From Nannochloropsis oceanica (Eukaryota > Sar > Eustigmatophyceae > Eustigmatales > Monodopsidaceae): 64,000 nt of DNA. The stretch lies in NCBI GenBank assembly GCA_004519485.1, contig CP038118.1, positions 62,001 to 126,000 of the forward strand. The letters run 5' to 3'. Below, piece after piece: positions 47,984 to 58,638 of the stretch. Each line of letters begins with the position of its first letter. The stretch's first letter is position 1. The notes below the pieces were generated by a model, which ran no database searches, was not told the origin of the DNA, and saw nothing but the letters and a program-made list of their open reading frames with translations. The position numbers and the translations under genes are program-made.

Positions 47984-50087
47984 CTACGCCAGCTTCTGAG
48001 TCAATCGGGCATTTTTTAATCCCGCCTCTTCCAACGTGCGTTCAAAGTCTGTTAATTCCCGAGGTGGAAAGCCTTCCAGCAGGCGATAGGGAGCGTCAGC
48101 ACCACCGTGGCTGAGGAAGGGGAGGATGGAAGGAGATAAGGAGGGAGGGATGGAGGAGAGAGGTCAGGTCAGGCTGACCAGCCAGCCCGCAGGTGGAAGG
48201 AGGCAGGGAGAGGGGCAGGGAGAGAGGGAGGGAGGGAGGGAGGGAGGGAGGGAAGGAGGGAGGGAGGGTATACCTTGCGATGACGGCCTGGACGTGGCGG
48301 AGAGTGTGCGTCAGGTTAAATTTGTGCGTAAACTTCTTCCCCGAGGCCAGGATGATCTAGGGAGGGAGGGAGGGAGGGAGGGAGGGAGGGAGGGAGGTAG
48401 GGAGAAAGGGAGGGAGGGAGGGAGGGAGGGAGGGTGGGAGGGTAAGCATGCTATAAGAGTCGGTAGCTCAGACATTTGACTGTTCAGCTCCTCCACTTTC
48501 CTCCCTTCCTCCCTCCCTTCCTCCCTCCCTCCCTCCCTCCCTCCCTCCCTACCTGCAAGACAGTCGTAGGCCTCCCTTCATCCAGCTCCGGCATGTGCCC
48601 TCCTCCCCCTCCACCCGCACACAGAGCTGCCGCGCTTCCCCCCCCTCCCTCGCTCTTGAGGCTCTTTCCCTCTCCACTGTAAGCCACGTAGGCCGGTGCC
48701 GCGGGCGCTGCGTATTCTTCGTCGCGCTTGTCCTGAGGAAGGGAGGGGAGGGGGGGGGATAGTTGAGAAGAAGCTGTGACGACAGAGAGGAAAGAAAAAA
48801 GGAAGGACAAAAGGCAGGGAGTGAGGGAGGGAGCGAGGAAAGGAGGGAGGGTCTGTCTAAGCCTACCCGGAGGTTGACGTGCACGGCTTGACTGGGAAAA
48901 GTGGACAAAGGGAGGAAGGAAGGGAGGGAGGGAGGGAGGGAGGGAGGGAGGGAGGGAAGGGGGGCCAACATACCTTAAGGTTGACGTGCACGGCTTGACC
49001 GGGTGGCACGCCGGCCTCCAACTCCCGCGGAACAACCCCACGGGCCATGTCACGAAGGAACGAGTCGTTGGCAGGGTCATCAAGGGCTCTGAGGGAGGGA
49101 GGGAGGGAGGAAGGAAGGAAGGAAGGAAGGAAGGGAGGGAGGGAGGGCAGGAAGGAGGGGAAGAAAGAGAAAGGGAGGGAGCGCGTGAGTCTTCACTGAA
49201 TCGTTGGTCGGTCCTTCAGGCTTCTCAATAGCGAAGGAGAGAGTGGGGGAGATAGTCTGTGAGTGTCCCCGGGACGGAAAGTTGGACTGTCCTTCCCCCT
49301 CTCCCTCGGTCCCTCCGTCCCTCCGTCTCTCCCTCACCTGAACGGCCCATCGTCCACGGTGAAGCCGTTGCGGTACATGGTGATAGAGCGGGCACCTGCA
49401 GGAGGAGCGTCTCCTGCAGATGGTCCACTTGCCTCTCCGGCTGCATTGCCAAGGTCGGAGGGGCCGCCACTTGGGATGAGGTGGGAGGGATAACCGTGAC
49501 GACGACGACGAGGAATAGCGTGAATAAGACATGTGAGTTACAGATGAAAATGAGACGCAAAAACAGAAAGCCATCAGTTCCACACCTATGTGCACACTAG
49601 CTCCCTTCCTCCATCTCCCTCTCCCTCCCTCCTTCCCTCCCTCCCTCCCTCCGACCCACGTACCGCGCACGTTGGAAGATTCCCTGGACAAAGTCGCTGC
49701 CCCCTCCTCCTCCCTCGCCACCCGGAGGGCCTACCACTGACAGGCCACTGCCACCGCCTCGCGCACTGTCTCAGACGAAAGAAGGGACAGGGAAACAGAG
49801 GAAACGAGGATGAGGGAGGGAGGAAGAAAGGAGGGAGGGAGGAAGGAACCCGCACCACACGCACCTGTTGCCTCCGACGTAGTAGTCCTCCCCACCGGGC
49901 CTTGCAGGGGGGGCTTCTTCATCGCTGTCCCTGAGTGTTTGGAATATGGAGGTATGGACAAGTGGGTGGAAGCCTAAGGACGGGATGGATAGGAGTATGG
50001 CGAGGGAGGGAGGGAGAGGGGTAGGACGTACTTCTTCTTCTCCGCGGCCGCCTTCTTGATGGAGTCGAGGGTGGCGAAGCGGGACAT
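47984..50087 (-). CDS. p47/Shp1-type cofactor of p97/Cdc48 with SEP and UBX domains
   Basis: Minus-strand exons 50087-50032, 49930-49865, 49765-49671, 49395-49338, 49088-48974, 48732-48553, 48356-48274 and 48110-47984 give 259 residues in frame. After an N-terminal MSRFATLDSIKK stretch comes DSDEEAPP, then YYVGGN and SGLSVVGPPGG, as in p47. The SEP domain follows, with ITMYRNGFTVDDGPF, DSFLRDMARGVVPRELE and GQAVHVNLK. DKRDEEY and a Gly/Ala-rich linker lead to the UBX domain: TTVLQIILASGKKFTHKFNL, then APYRLLEGFPPRELTD and LEEAGLKNARLTQKL. The GFPPREL loop is the p97-binding FP turn. The protein links the p97 ATPase to membrane fusion or ubiquitinated clients. The N-terminal UBA domain of animal p47 is absent. 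It is divergent from the dihydroxy-acid dehydratase gene. Confidence 0.9.
48867..48891 (-). other. 25-base exon-like copy of the end of p47 exon 5
   Basis: A copy of the last bases of exon 5 (encoding QAVHVNL plus a basic residue) sits in the following intron. It is framed by its own acceptor (TTTTCCCAG) and donor (GTAGGC) and embedded in GGGA/CCCT repeat. The two copies match over about 22 bases. Inclusion would add 25 bases and shift the frame, so it is either a relic or a poison mini-exon. Confidence 0.55.
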
Positions 50088-50544
50088 GGTTGCTGCTCTG
50101 TGTGTTGTGTGTGGATGCGTGGGCGAGGGAGGTGGAGGCATGAAAACTTAGAAAAGACGCCACAGAAGCACGCAGCATGGAATGAGCCTCAGGACGGGTT
50201 GAACGTGCGTTGAGAGAGGGAGGGGCAGGAGGAGCAAGGCTTGCCTTTCAACCCTCACCATTATCACAACTCAGCACCATCATCACCAACCTACATGTCC
50301 TGTCGGCGTGGCTGCCAACAATGCCCGTGGAGACGGTGGCAAATGCTCTTTCCTCACGAGGCATCGCTGATGAGCGCCTGGGCGAGCATGGCCCACTCCC
50401 TTTCTCGAGACCCTCTCCTGCCTTTTTCAACCACACCTCACACCCACTCCAACAGGACAAGCACGAGGGGGAAGAGCGAGGAACATTTAATACGGCCAAG
50501 CTACAGCACAAGGCAGATTAAAAAGCACCACTTCACCTTCAAGA
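50088..50544. promoter_or_regulatory. Shared divergent promoter region, 457 bases
   Basis: Lies between the start codons of the p47-like gene (-) and the dihydroxy-acid dehydratase gene (+). Both promoters must be contained here. No sequence element is obvious. Confidence 0.55.
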
Positions 50545-53500
50545 ATGCCCTTCCTCCGCCCTTGCCTCCTACCCCGACGTCCTCCTGTTCATCCCCGCGG
50601 CCTCTTCGTCTCTACTTCTTTTGCCCACCGCCCGAAATGCGCCTTTTCCTCCAGCACCGAAAAGGACAAGGGAAAAGACAGTCATGACCTGAAATGGAAG
50701 AGCAAGATGCTGACGGGGGACGAGACGCGCCCGCCCCATGCCCCAGGTTCGTACCTGAAAATGAGTATGGCACGTGGGAACTTGCGGTGAGTGAGTGGGA
50801 CATGGTAACGGGGGGAAGGCAAATATCATTTAAATGGCCTGCACTTATGATTCCATCCCAGGCCGAACAAGCAACCAAGAAGCTCTCCACATTGTCTTAC
50901 CCTTTTCGTCCCCTCCCTCCTTTGCTCCCCTCCCTATCCCTCCCTGACAGCGCCACCGGCTGGCAAGACGCAGATTTCCAGAAGCCCATCATCACCATTG
51001 GTGCTCCCTGGACGAATGCAAATCCCTGCAATAATCGTGTGAGAGAGCTTGCTGATTTGTTAGCAGAGGAAGTGGAGAAAGCGGGTGGAAAGGCCTTCGT
51101 TGCTGGAACGCCAGTCATCTCTGATGGGTACGTCCTTCCCTCCCTCCCTCTCTCCCTCCCTCCCTCCCTCCTTCCTTCCTTCCCTCCCTCCCTCCTTCCC
51201 TCTCCCCTCCTCCCATTCCTTTAAATTGTAGGACGTGATGTCTTGAAGGATCGGTCCTTGATTTAATTGCAACCCTCACAACCCTCACTCTCCCTCCTTC
51301 CCTCCCTCCCTTCTTCTCTTCCTCCCTCCCTCCCTCCCCGCCCCCTACCTCCCTCTCCCTCCCAGGATGACCAACGGCACCGAAGCGATGCAGTACTCCC
51401 TGCCTTCCCGGGACTTAATTGCCGACTGCCTCGAAACCATGCTCGAGGGGTACATGGCAGATGCCATCATCACTCTCGGGGGCTGCGACAAGACGGTGCG
51501 TCCCTTCCCTCCCTCCCTCCCTCCCTTTCCTCCCTCCTTTCTTCATCATCATCATCTTCTTCTTCTTCTTTTTCTTCTTTCCTTCTTCTTCTTCTTCGTC
51601 TTCTTCTTCTTTTTTGATGTTTCTCGATCTTTCTCCTTCACTCACAAGGTGCCAGCTGCCCTCATGCCCATCGCACGGCACAACGCCATCGGCCTCACAC
51701 TGTACGCCGGTACGTTCCTCCCTCCCTTCCTCCCTCCCTCCCTCCTTCCCCCTCCCTCAGGCACCGTCCTTCCTGGGTAGTACTCTGGCGCCTTCGTGTC
51801 AATCCTTCCCTCCCTCTTTGCCTCCCTCCATATCTCACGACCCCTCCCTCCCTCCCTCCCTCAGGCACGGCCCTCCCAGGGCACTGCTCAGGGTGCTTTA
51901 ACACCCATGGAGGACATGGCCTGGATGCCAAGGACGTGATGGAGGGAATCGGTGCGGTAGGGAGGGGAAGGATGGAGAAAAGGGTGCTCGAGGAGCTGGA
52001 GAGAGGGGCCTTGCCGGGGTCAGGTGCGGAGGGATGGAGGGAGGGGGGAAGGGAGGGGGAGGGAGGGAGAACAGAAGTGATAGAGGACTGACTGGCGCTT
52101 TTTGAATTTCCGTTACAGGCACCTGCAGCGCCCTCTTCACGGCCAACACTATGAGTGCTGCTATCGAAGCTCTGGGTGTGTATGTTTCGAAGAAGGGGAG
52201 GGAGGGAGGGAGGGAGGGAGGGGAGGGAGGGAGGGTAAAATGCGTATAAGTGTACCATTCCACTTTTATCCCTTTTCATCTTTCCCTCCCTCCCTCCCCT
52301 CCCTCCCTCCCTCTCTCCCTCCCTCGACAGGTATGGCACCTCCAGGCACGTCTTCACATCCAGCCGTCTCCCTCCCAAGCAACGATTTGACCCAGCAGAA
52401 AAAGGATGATTGCAAGGTACGCCTCTCTCCCTCCTTCCTTCCCTCCCTCCCTCCCTCCTTCACTTCCTCCCTCCCGCCCTGCCTCCCTCCCTCCCTCCCT
52501 TCCTAGGTGGCTGTACAACTCGTCTTTAATCTTCTCCGGAAAAAAATTCAAGCCCGGGATATCATTACCAAAAAGGTAAGCACCCCTCCCTCCCTCCCTC
52601 CTCCCTCCCTCCCTCCCTCCCTCCCTCCCTCCCTCCCTCCCGCCCTCTCACTCCCCCTCTTCCTCCTCCCCACCCAAGGCCCTAGAGAACGCCATCACTG
52701 TGGTCTATGCATTGGGCGGGTCCACAAACGCCGTGCTCCACCTCCTCGCAATTGCGCACGAAGCACAGGTACGTACCGCCCTTTCTCCCTCCCTCCGCTT
52801 TTTCAACCCCACCCCCTCACCCCTCCCTCCCTCCCTCCCTCCCTCCCTCCCTCCCTCTCTCCCTCCTCTCCTCTTATCCCAACCACTCCCTCCTCCCACC
52901 CACCCTCCCTCCCCTCCTCTTATCCCATCCACTCCCTCCCCCCCTCCCTCCTCTCCTCTTATCCCATCCACTCCCTCCTCCCTCCCCCCCTCCCTCCTTT
53001 CCTCTTATCCCATCTACTGCCCCCTTCCTCCCTCCCTCCCTCCCTCCCTTCCTCCCTCCCTCCCTCCCTCCCTCCCTCCCTCCCTCCCTCCCTCCCTCCC
53101 TCCCCCCCTCCTTCAGGCACCCAAATCCATGGATGCCCTCCAATTTTCCTATCCCCCCGCTCCAATCCTCACCCTCCCTCGCCCCATCCCTTCCCCCCTC
53201 CCTCCCTCAGGTCCCGCTCTCCATCCACGATTTTCAGACGACAGGGAGACGCATCCCCCTCCTTGCCAACGTCTCACCCCACGGCCCATACCACATGAGC
53301 GACATCGACCGCCTCGGGGGGGTGCCTGTGGTGATGAAAACGCTGCTCGATCATGGTAGATAGACGTCCGTTCCTCCCTCCCTCCCTTCCTCTCTCCCTC
53401 CTTTCTTCCCTCCTTGTGTCCTGACCGACCACCTTCTTTCCCTCCCGCCCTCCAGGCCTCCCTCCCTCCCTCCCTCCCTCCCGCCCTTCCTCTCTCCCTC

Positions 53501-55076
53501 CTTTTTTCCCTCCTTGTGTCCTGATCGACCACCTTCCTCCCTCCCGCCCTCCAGGCCTCCCTCCCTCCCTCCCTACCTCCCTCCCTTCCTCTCTCCCTCC
53601 TTTTTTCCCTCCTTGTGTCCTGACCGACCACCTTCCCTCCCGCCCTCCTTCCCTCCCTCCCGCCCTCCAGGCCTCTTGCACGGCGGCTGCCTCACCATCA
53701 CCGGCCGAACCCTCGCAGAGAACCTCGCTTCCACCCCCTCCATCGAAGACCTACCCTCCCCTTCCCCCCCCTCCACCCCTCCCGTCCTCTTTCCCTTTCT
53801 CAAGCCCCTCGCGCCCCCCGGGCGACACATTTCCATTATATCCGGGTCGCTTGCGCCAGATTCAGCCGTGATGAAGCTCAGTGGGAAGGTGCGTACCTCC
53901 CTCCCTCCCTCCCTTCCGATCTCTCTTCCCTTTCCACGTCTTCATACGCTGTTTTCCTCCATCCCTCCCTGCCTCTCTCCCTCCCTGCCTCCCTGCCTCT
54001 CCCTCCTTCAGGAAGTGCCCCTCTTCCGAGGCCCCGCCATTTGCTATGACAGCGAGCAAGCCGCTTTCGAAGGCATCATGACCGGCCAGGTAGGGAGGGA
54101 AGGAGGGAGGGAAGGAGGGAGAGAGGGGAGGAGGGAAGGAGGAACATCTCACATCAGGGAAGTCACCAAGAAAAGACTGACAGATTGCCATCCCTCCCTC
54201 CCTCCCTCCCTCCCTCCCTACCTCCCTAGGTCAAAGCCGGGCACGTCCTTATCATACGTTATGAGGGACCGAAGGGGTCTCCGGGTATGCCCGAGCAGCT
54301 CTCACCTGGCGCCGCTTTGATTGGAGCGGGCTTGGGGAAGTAAGTGCCGTCCCTCCCTCCTTCCCTCCCTTCCCTCACTGGGGTCGCACCTATCACTCAC
54401 CCAATGGCCCATCTGCCCTTCCCTCCATCCCTCCCTCAACTTGAAACACCGCCTTTCATTGACTTAATCACTCATTCGCCCTCCCCTCCCTCCCTTCCTC
54501 CCTTCTTCCCAGAGACGTGGCCCTTGTGACCGACGGCCGGTTCTCGGGTGCCTCGCACGGGATTATGGTCGGGCATGTCTCACCCGAAGCCGCAGACGGA
54601 GGGCCGCTGGCATTGGTGGAGGATGGGGACACGGTGATGATCGACGTGCAGGTAGGAATGGATGGATGGATGGATGGAGAGAGGGAGTAAGGAGGAGTGA
54701 AAAGAGAGAGTGAGAGCCCTGAGGAGTGAAAGGAGAGTTTCGGAGCTTTCTATTACGTTAGCTTTGGAGGCGTGAAAAGAGAGAGTGGGGGCCCTCTCTT
54801 CTTTGAACCGAGACTTCCTTTGCCTTCAATCTGCCATGCAAACTAGATATTTACTCCTTGAATTTTTGTTAACGTTCCCTCCTCTTTCTCCTTCCCATTA
54901 CATCATCTAAGAATCGCCAGCTGGATCTCCTCCTCTCTCCCTCCCTCCTCGCCGCTCGCCGGGCCGCCTGGTCCTTGCCCCCTGCCGTCGCTGCTTCCTT
55001 TGCAAGAAGGAGAGGCTCACTCAAGAAATACACACAGCTGGTACAGAGTGCTCATGTTGGGGCGATCACGCATTAA
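50545..55076 (+). CDS. ILVD: Dihydroxy-acid dehydratase, organelle-targeted, 15 exons
   Basis: Exons 50545-50750, 50951-51127, 51366-51495, 51649-51709, 51865-52023, 52119-52175, 52331-52416, 52507-52575, 52679-52768, 53211-53355, 53671-53888, 54012-54089, 54230-54339, 54513-54651 and 54912-55076 give 629 residues in frame. After an Arg/Ser-rich targeting peptide come [25 protein letters not shown] and [15 protein letters not shown], holding the three Cys expected for the Fe-S cluster. Then follow [56 protein letters not shown] and [20 protein letters not shown]. It dehydrates 2,3-dihydroxy-isovalerate and -methylvalerate to the 2-keto acids, the penultimate step of valine and isoleucine synthesis. 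Without a signal peptide the leader looks mitochondrial rather than stramenopile-plastid, but localisation is inference. Its introns contain two minisatellites and a dead exon copy. Confidence 0.95.
51761..51780 (+). other. Dead copy of the start of dehydratase exon 5
   Basis: After an acceptor-like CCTCCCTCAG, 20 bases encode G-TVLPG then TAG, mirroring the true exon 5 start 104 bases later (same acceptor, encoding G-TALPG). Using this acceptor would end the protein at once. Confidence 0.55.
52868..53015. repeat. Minisatellite in intron 9 of the dehydratase gene
   Basis: Four copies of CCTCTTATCCCA(A/T)C(C/T)ACT begin at about 52870, 52915, 52955 and 53001, giving a unit of 40-46 bases. The rest of each unit is CCCT filler of variable length. 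Confidence 0.8.
53371..53670. repeat. Triplicated 100-base unit ending in a 3' splice site, dehydratase intron 10
   Basis: Three copies of a unit running CTCTCTCCCTCCTTT, CCCTCCTTGTGTCCTGA, CGACCACCTT, then CCCGCCCTCCAG followed by GCCTC. TCCTTGTGTC starts at 53411, 53511 and 53610. The last copy supplies the real acceptor (exon begins 53671). The first two give identical acceptors after 53455 and 53554. Both upstream acceptors would put the downstream exon out of frame. Confidence 0.85.
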
Positions 55077-56207
55077 AAAGACAGAAGAAGAGGAGAGCGA
55101 CGAAGAGATGCAAAGGGAAATGAATCCATATCTACAGAAGGGAAAGAAATGCACGGCGAAGAGACGTGCCTCTGATATCTACTGCATATCGCGCTAGAAG
55201 CAACTCATTTCACAGCATTTTTTCCAGGTCGTGCCTATTGTTCACCTCCTGCCCCTTTTTAAAACAAACAATAATGGGTTTGAAAATTGAAAAGTTAACG
55301 AGCGCATCTGTTCTCTGCTCGTCTCTTGTCCATCTGTAGAGCCCACAATGTGACCCACCGACCACAACCAGTCTTGAAACAATATACATATGTTTATATT
55401 TACGTTGCTTCAAGCCGTGCCATTGAAACACGACCATGTGGCACGTAGTTGTGGTCCTTTACCTCCCACCTTGCTTCTTCTCTCCGCCAACGGCTGAGTG
55501 CTTGCCTACTTCGCTCTTCTCAACGTACAAAGTGTGCAGGAAGGACTCCGGAATGAAGTACGTTAGAAACAAGCAACGCACATCTCTCGCGGCAACTACT
55601 TTCCCCTGCTCTTTGTAGACATCTTTTTAACACACCTGGCCTGACTCTTCGGTACGAAATCTCCCTTATGTCCTTGCTGCGCACAAACACTCCCTGGATC
55701 GTCCCGTGCGGCACACGGGCTTCGTCCTCCTCTTTGTTCCTCATCCTTCCTCCCACATTGACCGGTGTCAAAGCAGCCCAGTAACAACTCAACCGTTCCT
55801 CACACATTCTCGCGTTGCACACCCTACTCTGTCCTCATTATAAAGGCATTTGGTTGCCCGAGATGGCTAGACCCCTTGAGGCTGGGCGCATGGCTCCCTT
55901 CCCCTTCCCTCTCCCATCCCTCTATCTAGTGCGCGGATAGCATGAATCCATGCGTCTACCCTTTTTATTTTTAATGACACCTTACATGGCCCTTCACCTT
56001 CTCCACGTCAAAACTTCATTTATCCATATACCGACGTAGGGAAAGAGCCAAGTCCGCACGTGTCCGAGTCGGCGTGCGTGTTTGTGGTTGTGTCGCCGCC
56101 GCCGCACCAGCAGCAGGAGCAGGAGCAGCAGCAGCAATCACAGGACCGAGCCTTCTCCCTTGTTACGTATCAGTCCTTCGTTTGAGCAAGCAAGTCAGCC
56201 AAGCACC
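55077..56207. other. Intergenic, no gene recognised
   Basis: About 1.1 kb of non-repetitive DNA between two plus-strand genes. It holds the 3' flank of the dehydratase gene and the promoter and leader of the MYB gene. A CAG-rich stretch at 56108-56135 lies in the presumed leader. The 100-codon minus-strand frame at 55520-55822 has no family character. Confidence 0.5.
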
Positions 56208-58638
56208 ATGAGTACACCCGCATGGGGTGAGGAGGTGGCTCGGCGTCTGAGTGCGCTAAAGAAGCAGCAAGAGGAGGAAGAGGGAAAGGAGGGGGAGGAG
56301 GAGTATATCCCGGAGGATGAAGACGAGGCAAGCGACGATGAGAGCGAGTACGATGAGGAGGAAAGCAACAGCGAAGGGAGCGGGAGCGGAGGGCGACGGG
56401 GGAAGGGACGACGTGCTTCTGCGGGCAGGAGGTCAAACCGTGGGAAGGGTGGAAAGGGAGGGGCGGGAGGCATATATGTAGTGGAGGAAGAGGAGGAAAA
56501 GGATTGGATGATGGGACCGGATGGGGTGCGGCGGCGTCGGAAGCAGCTGACGCAGAAGTGGACGCAGGAGGAGGACTCGCTGTTGACGGAACTGGTTCTA
56601 CAGCACGGACAGCGGGACTGGGGGTTGGTTGCGAGCCATATGCCTGGCACCCATCGGAAAGGGAAGCAATGTCGCGAACGGTGGAGGAATCAGCTGGATC
56701 CCAACATTAAGAGGTGCGTGAGTGCGTGCACGTGGGTGCTGGTTGTTTTTCTTTCCCTTTCTCTCCTGAACTTTCTCTTCGTCCTCCCTCACCTTCTCGT
56801 CCTTCGTGTCGGTCTACTTTCACCTCAGACTCAATTTTCTTCACTCTCTTCCTTTCGTACTCCCTTCTTCCCTCCATCCTTCCTTTCCCCGCAACGACAG
56901 GGACCCTTGGACGGCGGAGGAGGAACGAACGCTGATTGACGCCCACGCGCGATGGGGAAACAAGTGGGCGGACATTGCCAAACTCCTACCCGGACGTACG
57001 GATAACGCGATCAAGGTACAAATGGAGGGAGGGAGGGGAGGAGGGAGGGAGGGAAGGAGGGGGCAGAAAGGGAGAAAGGAAGGAGAACGACTCATTTTGT
57101 TTGTGCTCTCGCCCACTTGGTTCCCATCTATATCGTCCACTCATCGAACCGTTCCTTTCTTCCCTCCCTCCCTCCCTTTCCCCTCCCCACAGAACCATTG
57201 GAACACGGCCCGACGCAAGACCACCAAACGTGATCCCAATGCAACTCGTCCCTCTTCCCGTCATCATCATGGACGAGCTCTCCATCTGCCCCCCCCTCCC
57301 GCCTTCGGTCCTCCACACCCCTACACCCACCCCTCGCATCCTCCCCCTCCCCACTTCCTACACCACCACCCTCTCCCTACCCATGGACTGCCCCTCCTTC
57401 CCCCTCGTCCTCCGTCCTTAACGCACCACCACCACCAGCAGCTCATTCAGCAGCAGCACCATCAACAGCACCCGTACTCTCCCAATAGCCACCCCCATCC
57501 TCCTCCCTACATGCAGGGACACTTTTCCCACCCTCACCCTCCTCCTCCGCTGCATCTCCAGCAGCAGTTTCTTCCTCCACCACCCCCTGATCACCATTAT
57601 CATCATCCGCAGCAGCTGCAGCAGCAACAGCACGAGAAACAACAACATCCACAACACCAGCATTTACATCACCTCCACCAGCACGCCCAGCACCAGCACC
57701 ACCAGCAGGAGCATGTCCCTCCCCCTCCTCCTCCTCCTCAGACCTCAGAGGGACAATATCATCGTTTAGCTGAGTTCCACAAAACCATACATGGCCCTCC
57801 CTCCCTCCCTCCCTCCCTCCCTCCCTCCACCCCTCGACCTCACGAGTGGGCCTCGGCTGAGCAACAGCAGCAGGAGCAGCAGCAGCAGCAGCAGTTGCCA
57901 CCCTCTACTCCTTCATACCAGCGTTCCACCTATTCACCCAGGGAGAAAGGCGGGAGGGAGGAAGGGCAGAAACATTCCTCCCTCCCTTCCTTACTGTACG
58001 ATGGACAGCAGCAGCAGCAGCACCAGCACCAGCACCAGGAGGACGAGGTAGCAGCCGGTCACAAAGCAGCAACAGCAGCAGCGACAACATCGACAGCAGT
58101 TATTGCAGAAAAGAAGACGCATGGACTTGAATCGTATCCCCGGGCGGCGGAGGACGGAATGGGGGAAAGGGCAGAGGGAGGAAGCATGGCAGTCGACGGC
58201 CCTGATCCTGCCAAGAGCAAAAGCGGGAACACCAGCAGCGGCAGCAGCAGCGGCAGCAGCAGCAGCAGTCATGGAGCTGCCAACTCTTCCCTCTCTCCCT
58301 TTCAATCCACTTACACGTCAAGCAACAACCAGCCCCTGCCCTCCCTCGATCGCGCCCTCGGCCAGACCCCGTTCGCCCTCCCTCTCTCCCTTCCCGCCTC
58401 ATCATCCCCTTCTTCCTCCGCCTCCTCCTCCTTGGTAGAACCGAAGAAGAAACGATCCAATGAAGAGAGCAAAGCCGTCGATGCCCTCTTGTCTCTGTTG
58501 GGAAACGCGGCAGGAGGGGAGGGAGGGATGGAGGGCCTAGCCGTGCAGCTCGCCTTGGGGGCCCCTAGTGGGGGTGGCAACCTGAGAGCAGCAGCGGCAG
58601 CAGCAGCGGCATTGGTGGACAAGAGGATCAAGATGTAG
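56208..58638 (+). CDS. R2R3-type MYB transcription factor with long Gln/His-rich tail
   Basis: Exons 56208-56713, 56901-57015 and 57193-58638 join in frame. Residues 1-110 are acidic and disordered. The first MYB repeat (about 115-165) reads [20 protein letters not shown], then [11 protein letters not shown] and [14 protein letters not shown], with the three Trp in place. The second reads [19 protein letters not shown], then [20 protein letters not shown] and HWN, with Trp spacing like c-Myb R3. The closest layout is the two-repeat MYB core that binds AACNG-type sites in the nucleus. The tail of about 450 residues is rich in His, Gln and Pro ([18 protein letters not shown]), resembling activation domains, and includes an in-frame CCCT repeat ([11 protein letters not shown] near 57795-57830). 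KKKR at about 58445 may act in nuclear import. Introns interrupt both repeats, with one of them very close to the repeat boundary. Confidence 0.93.

Noticed and set aside
55850-55900. tRNA-like stretch (GCCCGAGATGGCTAG and onward)
   Set aside because: It does not fold into a cloverleaf and lacks a proper B box; no convincing tRNA was found in the window.
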